This document shows, one piece after another, positions 58,487 to 64,000 of a DNA stretch of 64,000 nucleotides. This stretch comes from Podocnemis expansa. Lineage: Eukaryota; Chordata; Testudines; Podocnemididae. Under the pieces are notes generated by a model, which saw only the letters and a list, made by a program, of their open reading frames with translations, had not been told where the DNA came from and searched no databases. How positions within the stretch are numbered: position 1 is the stretch's first letter; each line of letters begins with the position of its first letter. Location of the stretch: the NCBI GenBank assembly GCA_007922195.1, contig ML682005.1, positions 31,687,777 to 31,751,776 on the forward strand, read 5' to 3'. Made by a program: the position numbers and the translations under genes.

Positions 58487-60690
58487 ATGCCTGGTTTCCC
58501 AGGCTTTAAATCATGCAATGCATGTAAAAAACCGATGCTGAAGAGCATCCCACACTCCACGTGTCTAAAGTGCCTGGGCAAGGCACACCAAGAGGTAAAG
58601 TGTAAATCTCCGTAAGAGTTTTCAGCTGAGAACCTTGAAGGATTGTTCACAGAGACTTAAAATCTTCCTCATGGAGGAAGCCTTAAGACCACCCTCATCA
58701 GCCTCTGACCCATCGATTGGTGTAGCATTGATAAAAAGTGCCCCCGCAGCGGGTAGGGAGTCAGCACGTAAGGACAATCAGCACCGCAAACCCTCGCCTG
58801 CAACATCGGTACCACGGCACCAGTCCCACTTTCCAGTGCCAAGGAAGAGGCACAGCACCAATAGAGGTCACTCTCCTCTCAAGTCAAAGAGGAGCTGCGC
58901 AGAACAAGCTGCACCTGGGAGGGGCCGCCAGGCGGCACCGGCATCACTGGCTGACAAGGCATCTCAATCTAGAGTTCCGGTGGTACCGAGCCTGGCACTG
59001 GGACCTTCCCCATTGGCAGGCTCTGAGGATGAAGTTGAGCTCATCAGGTTCCCATCCACGCCGGAAACCTTCGAGGTGGCAAGGGAATTGATTGAGATCA
59101 CGGAGGAGAATGCCATCTCAGCGGTGGAGGCCTTAGCGGCACCGAGACCGTCGCTGTCTAAAGGGAAGCCTACTCCACTCCCTTGGACGCCACGCCACCC
59201 ATCGCCGGTACGGAGGTCCACGGCACCACCATGGTCACTGAGGTCTGCTTCACCCTCTGGCTCAGAGGCGAGCTCTACCAGTCATAGAGAAGTCGATCCA
59301 GGTCTGTGTCGCACCACAGGACCTCTCAAGCTCTCCCGCAGTTCCCAGTGCCGTGGGGCCCCAGTGGCAGAACCCATCAAACTGGCCCTTCTGGACGCCC
59401 TGGGCGTATCACCACACGCAGCGCCCTCACTGAACCAGCTCTCTATCAGTCGCCTCGGGCAGTCGATATACCCAGCCCAGATCAGAGACAACCTCATGTC
59501 TAACTGATACCGCTCCTGTCCCCACCCCATCGCATACTTCGGCACTGGGGACTTCCATTCTGGCCCCATTACCTAACCATGGGGGGACCCCGGCACCGGA
59601 TCTTTCTCAGTCTGTAAGGATGGTGCTGCTGCAACCAGACTCAGCAAAGGATTCTTCTTCTTCCTCCCCGGGAGAGGAAGTAGTAGGTACCACTCCTGCA
59701 TCTCCTTCAGATGAGGGCAGGAACTACCAAGACCTCCTGAGGAGAGTGGCCACTAGTATGGGCATTCAGGCTCAGGAAATTGCAGAGGACTGTTCAGACC
59801 CATTGACGGACATATTATCAATGTCAGGGCCCTCTAGGGTCGCCTTACCTATCATAAAAATGACAGACAGGACTATGAAAGACATTTGGCAAACTCCCTC
59901 CTCCGTGCCACCTACAGCTAAAAAAGCAGAAAGGAAGTACTTCGTGCCTTCAAAGGAATACGAGTATCTCTTCATTCACCCCTCCCCTAGCTCTCTCGTG
60001 GTGACTGCAGCCTTTGACAGAGAGAGGCAGGGAACACCAGGCCCCACTCCAAAGGCAAAAGATGCTAAAAAAATTGACCTATTTGGACGCAAATTATATT
60101 CTACTGGGGGACTGAAGCTCAGGGTGGCAAATCAACAGGCGGTACTGAGCCGCTACACACACAGGAACTGGACATCTATAGAGAAGTTTGCAGGTTCCCT
60201 CTCGCCAGACTCTAAGAAGGAGTTTTCTGCCCTAGTGGAGGAGGGCAAGATGTTAGCTAAGGCATCATTGCAAGGGGTGTTGGATGCAGCAGATGCCGTG
60301 GCGAGGGTCATGGCCTCTGGCATCTCCATCTGCTGGAGTTCCTGGCTCCAGGTTTCCAGGTTGCCGTATGAGGGTCAACAAACTATACAAGACCTTCCAT
60401 TTGACAGACAGTCTTTATTCTCTGCTCAAACACATTCCAAATTGCACAGTTTAAAGGATTCTAGGGCTACATTGAAATCACTTGGCATGCATACAACAGT
60501 GACACAATGGAAGCACTTTAAATCTCAGACACCTGCACACCCTCCCGCTTACTATCAGAGACAGGATTCTAATCGTAGGCAGGGCAAGAATAATGGATCA
60601 CAGACCTCAAGTAGATGTAGACATCCCTCTATGAGTGGTAAATCGGGTGGCACCTCTAAGCAATCACTGGGTACCAAACAAAGTATTTGA
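58487..60690 (+). pseudogene. DIRS element 2 gag-like protein, broken
   Basis: The start at 58487 (MPGFPGFKSCNACKK) gives a Cys-rich N-terminus with CNAC and CLKCLGKAH, parallel to element 1. A TAA at 58613-58615 and a frameshift lead to an open part ending at 59507 (Ser/Pro/Arg-rich, with an acidic GSEDEVELIRF segment). A second frameshift leads to the C-terminal part at 59620-60690: KAERKYFVPSKEYEYLF, KKIDLFGRKLYSTGGLKLRV, ALVEEGKML and DAADAVARVMASG, then a basic, Gln/Arg-rich tail. The function as RNA-coating structural protein is inferred from position and from its counterpart in other DIRS elements. Confidence 0.85.
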
Positions 60691-61760
60691 TGCTTCTCTC
60701 GAGGACAGTGTACCAACCCCCAGATTTTTTTCCAACCACTTGTCCCACTTCTACCAGGCGTGGCACAAAATTACATCAGCCAGTTGGGTGCTACGCACCG
60801 TGGAACTGGGCTATTCTATCCAATTCCATACTATCCCCTACCCACACCCTCCCCGCTCCCTGTCCCTCTTCAGGGACCCATCTCAAGAGCAACTCCTCCA
60901 GGAGGAGGTGAGGCAGCTGCTCCTAATTGGAGCAGTGGAGGAGGTCCCTGTGGCGCTCAGAGGAAAATGGTTTTATTCCAGATATTTCCTGATCCTGAAA
61001 CCCACAGGAGGTCTCCAACTGATCCTAGACCTCAGGGACCTAAACAAGTTCATAAGAAAATTGAAGTTCTGTATGGTCTCCCTGACTTCCATGATTTCCT
61101 CCCTGGACCCTGGGGATTGATATGCTGCCCTCGACCTTCAGGATGCATACTTCCACATCTCGATCATCCTGAAACACAGATGTTTTCTGAGATTTGTAGT
61201 GGGAGATAGACACCTCCAGTTCACCATCCTACCCTTTGGGCTCTCCACGGCCCCCAGGGTTTTCACCAAATGCATGGCAGTAGTGGCAGCGTTCCTTTGC
61301 TGTCATCGGATCCATGTTTTTCCATATCTAGATGATTGGCTGGTGAAAGGTCCATCAAAAGAGCAGGTCACCACCACCAGTCTGGCTTTCATCCAGCACA
61401 CATTTAATGTCTTAGGCCTGTTGGTAAACGTACAAAAAATCATTTTTAGTCCCCACTCAGAGAATAGAATTTATAGGTGCCACTTTAGACTCAACTACAG
61501 CCACAGCATCTCTTCCCACCCACCATTTTCAAACTATTGCTGCAATAATAAACAAATGGTCAGGCCACCCTATGACAACTGCTCAGTCTTGCCTGAGACT
61601 CTTGGGGCACTTTGCTGCATGCACACATGTGGTCCCCTATGCAAGACTGCACATTAGACCACTCCAGCTATGGCTGGCCTCAGTCCTCCACCCAGCCAGG
61701 GACAGCCTAGAACTGGTGATCTCAGTACCTGACAATGTCCTAAATTTTCTCCTCTGGTGG
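60690..61760 (+). pseudogene. DIRS element 2 reverse transcriptase, broken
   Basis: In one frame from about 60635 the RT carries LKPTGGLQLILDLRDLNKFI, then the first catalytic Asp region LDLQDAYFHI (near 61130-61160), FGLSTAPRVFTK and the active-site YLDD at 61325-61336. A single TGA at 61118-61120 stands where relatives have Trp, just before YAALDL. Near 61475 a frameshift moves the connection region (LRLLGHFAACTHVVPYARLH) to another frame. All RT catalytic residues survive. The start overlaps the end of gag in a different frame, as usual for DIRS. Confidence 0.88.
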
Positions 61761-61818
61761 ACAAATCAGCCAGTCAGTCATCTGCACCAGAGTCCCATTC
61801 TCCAGACCTTCTCCAACA

Positions 61819-62541
61819 ATGTCTCTGGTGACAGACGCCTTGGACCTAGGGTGGGGAGCCTACTTGGGGAATCTACAAACCCAAGGCCATTGGTTGAACC
61901 TCAACAAGCTTTGTCACATAAATGTCAGAGAGCTAAGGGCGGTCTGCCTTGCGTGCCAGACATTCAAAGACCATCTTGGAAGCCATCACATCACTGTAAA
62001 AACAGACAACGTGGCCACAATGTTTTATATCAACAGACAAGGCGGGGCTCATTCCTGCCTCCTTTGCAAGGAGGCCATGGCTCTGTGGAACTTCTGCATT
62101 CCCCTCGGAATATACCCAGAAGCCACCTATCTCCCGGGTGCACAGAATTATCTCGCGGACTCCCTAAGCTGGACCATTCGCCCACACAAATGGTCGATAA
62201 GTCCAGATGTTCTGCTCTCCGTCTTCCAAAAGTGGGGTGTTCCCCCTCTGGACCTCTTCACAACTGGCAGCAATGCCAAATGCAAGAAATTCTGCTCCTT
62301 CCAGGGTATGGACAGGGCCTTGATCGGGGATGCGTTCCAGGTGCCTTGGATGGACCAACTCCTATATGCTTTCTCGCCCTTCCCTCTCATAGGCAGGGTC
62401 TTAGCAAAAGTGAAAAGAGACAAGGTATCAATGATTCTAATAGCCCCAACCTGGCCACAACAGTATTGGTTTCCCACACTATTAGATCTGCTGGAGGAGG
62501 CTCCTATTCCTCTCCCATTAATTCTGGACCTCCTGACTTAG
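61819..62541 (+). pseudogene. DIRS element 2 RNase H and C-terminal pol domain
   Basis: An open stretch with the RNase H acidic residues in order: VTDALDLGWGAYLG (Asp at 61834-61836), NVRELRAV (Glu), VKTDNVATMFYINRQGG (Asp) and GAQNYLADSLS (Asp). The part after it (PPLDLFTTGSNAKC, PWMDQLLYAFSPFPLI, ILIAPTWPQQYWFPTLLDLL) is the domain that follows RNase H in DIRS pol and is sometimes described as methyltransferase-like. This segment itself is uninterrupted for 240 codons, but a frameshift near 61810 cuts it from the RT. Confidence 0.88.
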
Positions 62542-63640
62542 AATCAAGGCCTTCTCAGGTACCTGGACCTACAGTCGCTCCACCTAGCAGCATGGAAGCT
62601 CTGTGGTTGAATAGGCAGGAGCTTCAGTGCTCTCAACAGGTTAGGGAAATCCTGCTGGAAAGTAGATGGCCATCTACCAGACTGACCTATGTGGCTAAAT
62701 GGAGATATTTTTCAATTTAGTGTGGCAAACGTTCCCACCCGCCATTTTCCTGTAACATTCCTACAGTGTTGGACTATCTGCTCCTTTTAAAGCAACAGGG
62801 CCTCTCCATCTCATCCCTTAAGGTTCACTTAGCGGCAATCTCTGCCTGCCATGAGCACATAGACGGCTGCCCAGTCTTCTCTCACCTACTTGTCAGCCAT
62901 TTTCTTAAAGGACTGATTAGAAAATTCCCTCCAGTAGTGAAACCAGTCCCCCAATGGGACCTTAATTTGGTGCTTACTACCTTAACTCATTTTCCATTTG
63001 AGCCCCTTGCCACTTGCTCAGAATTATACATGTCATGCAAGGTGGCTTTCTTAGTGGCTATCACTTCGGCGAGATGGGTCTCCAAGCTGTGCGCCCTCAC
63101 AATAGATCCTCCACATTTGGCTTTTTTCAAGGACAAGGTGCGCCTCTGTGCACACCCAGCGTTTCTCCCAAAGGTGATCTCCCACTTTCACACAAACCAG
63201 GACATAAACCTACCTGTTTTTTATCCCAAGCCTCACTTGTTCACCCACCAATCAACTCTGCGCTCCCTAGATGTACACAGTGCCCTGGCATTCTACCTAG
63301 AAAGGACCAAGCCCTTAGAAAATCCCACCAGCTGTTTGTGGTGGTAGCAAACAGAGTGAGAGGTCAACCGGTCTCTTCACAGACAGTTTCCTCATGGATT
63401 ATGTCCTGCATTAAAACTGCATACATCCTTGCTTGTAGGATGCCTCCAGAGATCACAGCCCACTCGACAAGAGTGTATGCCGCATCCACTGCATATAGCA
63501 CCAGAGTCCCAGTTGCAGACATCTGCAAGACTGCAACTTGATCATCTATACATACCTTCACGGCCCATTACATGATCACCCAGCGGGCGGCAGAGGATGC
63601 CTCTGTGGATAGGGCGGTGTTGCAGGCAGCTTTGTTATAA
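62540..63640 (+). pseudogene. DIRS element 2 tyrosine recombinase, broken
   Basis: The frame overlaps the end of pol and runs WLNRQELQ, VLDYLLLLKQQGLSISSLKV and HLAAISACHEH (core-binding domain), then TSARWVSKLCAL with the first catalytic Arg at 63072-63074, AHSTR with His and Arg at 63461-63472, and a candidate nucleophile Tyr at 63569-63571 (FTAHYMIT), ending at TAA 63638-63640. Lesions are a TAG at 62718-62720, a frameshift near 63325 and a TGA at 63539-63541 between the HxxR box and the Tyr. The two stops fall at positions that are Trp in relatives. The enzyme would integrate a circular DNA copy. Confidence 0.88.
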
Positions 63641-63675
63641 TGGCTGACCCCACCTCCGGTAAGCACTTGGGAATC

Positions 63676-63795
63676 ACCTATTTGGAGTTGACGTGAGCAG
63701 CACTCGAAGGAGAAAGACGGTTACTTACCTTTTGTCCTGTAACTGTCATTCTCTGAGATGTGTGCTCATGTCTACTCCAAAACCCACCCACCTCC
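63676..63795. repeat. DIRS element 2 internal complementary region
   Basis: CCTATTTGGAGTTGACGTGA and GCAGCACTCGAAGGAGAA are the reverse complement of the outermost left end (58136-58175). The second half (CATTCTCTGAGATGTGTGCT, CATGTCTACTCC) should mirror the outer right end, but that outer end is absent from this copy. It also resembles the left end in direct orientation. Confidence 0.8.
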
Positions 63796-63810
63796 CCTCT
63801 GTTGGCCCAC

Positions 63811-63952
63811 CAAGAAGGAACTGAGATGGGGCATGGTCAGCGAGTCCTTATACACTGCGGTATGTGCGCGCGACTCCAGGGTGCTCTGCCTGACCATGGG
63901 GCATGTTGCTAGGGAAAAATTTACCAACAGCCATGCACAGAGCGCACGTGCA
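63811..63952 (-). repeat. DIRS element 2, right inverted terminal repeat, truncated
   Basis: AAGAAGGAACTGAGATGGGG, GTCCTTATACAC, GACTCCAGGG, GGGGCATGTTGCTAGGGAAA and AACAGCCATGCACAGAGC are the reverse complement of the left repeat. Similarity stops at about 63952. Confidence 0.88.
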
Positions 63953-64000
63953 CACCAATGTTCCCTCTAAGCCGGTGATGCAGCTGAGCAACTTATGGAT
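63953..64000. mobile_element. Start of another dispersed repeat
   Basis: AATGTTCCCTCTAAGC matches the minus-strand word at about 31360-31378 in the small foldback element region. It probably marks a different repeat that abuts the truncated DIRS end; the window ends here. Confidence 0.35.

Larger units (their letters stand above)
58135..63952 (+). mobile_element. DIRS-type retrotransposon 2, nearly complete
   Basis: Left and right inverted terminal repeats (58135-58317; 63811-63952) flank gag, RT, RNase H and tyrosine recombinase genes in the normal DIRS order, with an internal complementary region at 63676-63795. DIRS elements use a tyrosine recombinase, not an integrase or endonuclease, and make no target duplication. 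Lesions are limited to a handful of stops and frameshifts. The right repeat stops at 63952 without the outer extension that the internal region predicts, so the right end is truncated or overwritten by another repeat. Confidence 0.9.

Noticed and set aside
61572..61820. A single 382-codon pol-YR protein reaching to 62720
   Set aside because: The long frame joins the RT connection region, a shadow of the RNase H domain and the start of the recombinase by chance; the true RNase H frame is a different one.

Overview
The window looks like repeat-dense, AT-rich intergenic or intronic DNA of an amniote, most likely a non-avian reptile and probably a turtle. The evidence is the mixture of repeats: CR1 LINEs, MIR-type SINEs, many PIF/Harbinger MITEs with GGCTATGTCTACAC-like ends, hAT and Harbinger DNA transposons, Penelope-like short repeats and two DIRS-type retrotransposons. 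No host gene could be identified with confidence. The species call is inference from repeat content only.

Left part (1-24 kb): a decayed PIF/Harbinger transposon carries a transposase (+) and a Myb/SANT-like protein (-) that converge on back-to-back poly(A) signals. It is followed by a long CA tract with a gap, a non-autonomous hAT element with a perfect 8-bp target duplication, and a foldback retro-repeat with a perfect 12-bp duplication. Then come several MITEs, a 5'-truncated CR1 with a broken reverse transcriptase that was itself hit by a MITE, GC-rich minisatellite blocks inside or beside MITE sequence, and an older CR1 relic.

Middle part (24-48 kb): three LTR-like sequences of unassigned family (two lie here on the minus strand, one more at 10 kb), a Penelope-like repeat copy with a perfect 14-bp target duplication and a hammerhead-ribozyme-like core, an L2-like reverse transcriptase fragment, MIR copies, more MITEs, a 400-base assembly gap and long stretches with no recognisable feature. 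Three short minus-strand segments with good splice-site matches are offered only as a low-confidence exon hypothesis.

Right part (48-64 kb): two DIRS-type elements in the same orientation. The first (about 5.0 kb) has inverted terminal repeats, a bipartite internal complementary region and a gag relic, but about 2.5 kb of C-rich DNA with no recognisable polymerase or recombinase. The second (about 5.8 kb) carries gag, reverse transcriptase, RNase H and tyrosine recombinase with a modest number of stops and frameshifts, and lacks the outer end of its right terminal repeat. Between them lie an LTR-like sequence, an RTE-like LINE fragment and two short Penelope-like copies.

All protein-coding potential that I can recognise belongs to mobile elements, and every such reading frame is interrupted. 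The most interesting material is the pair of DIRS elements, one of them apparently a gag-only derivative with foreign or heavily diverged filler, and the hammerhead-like Penelope repeat family.
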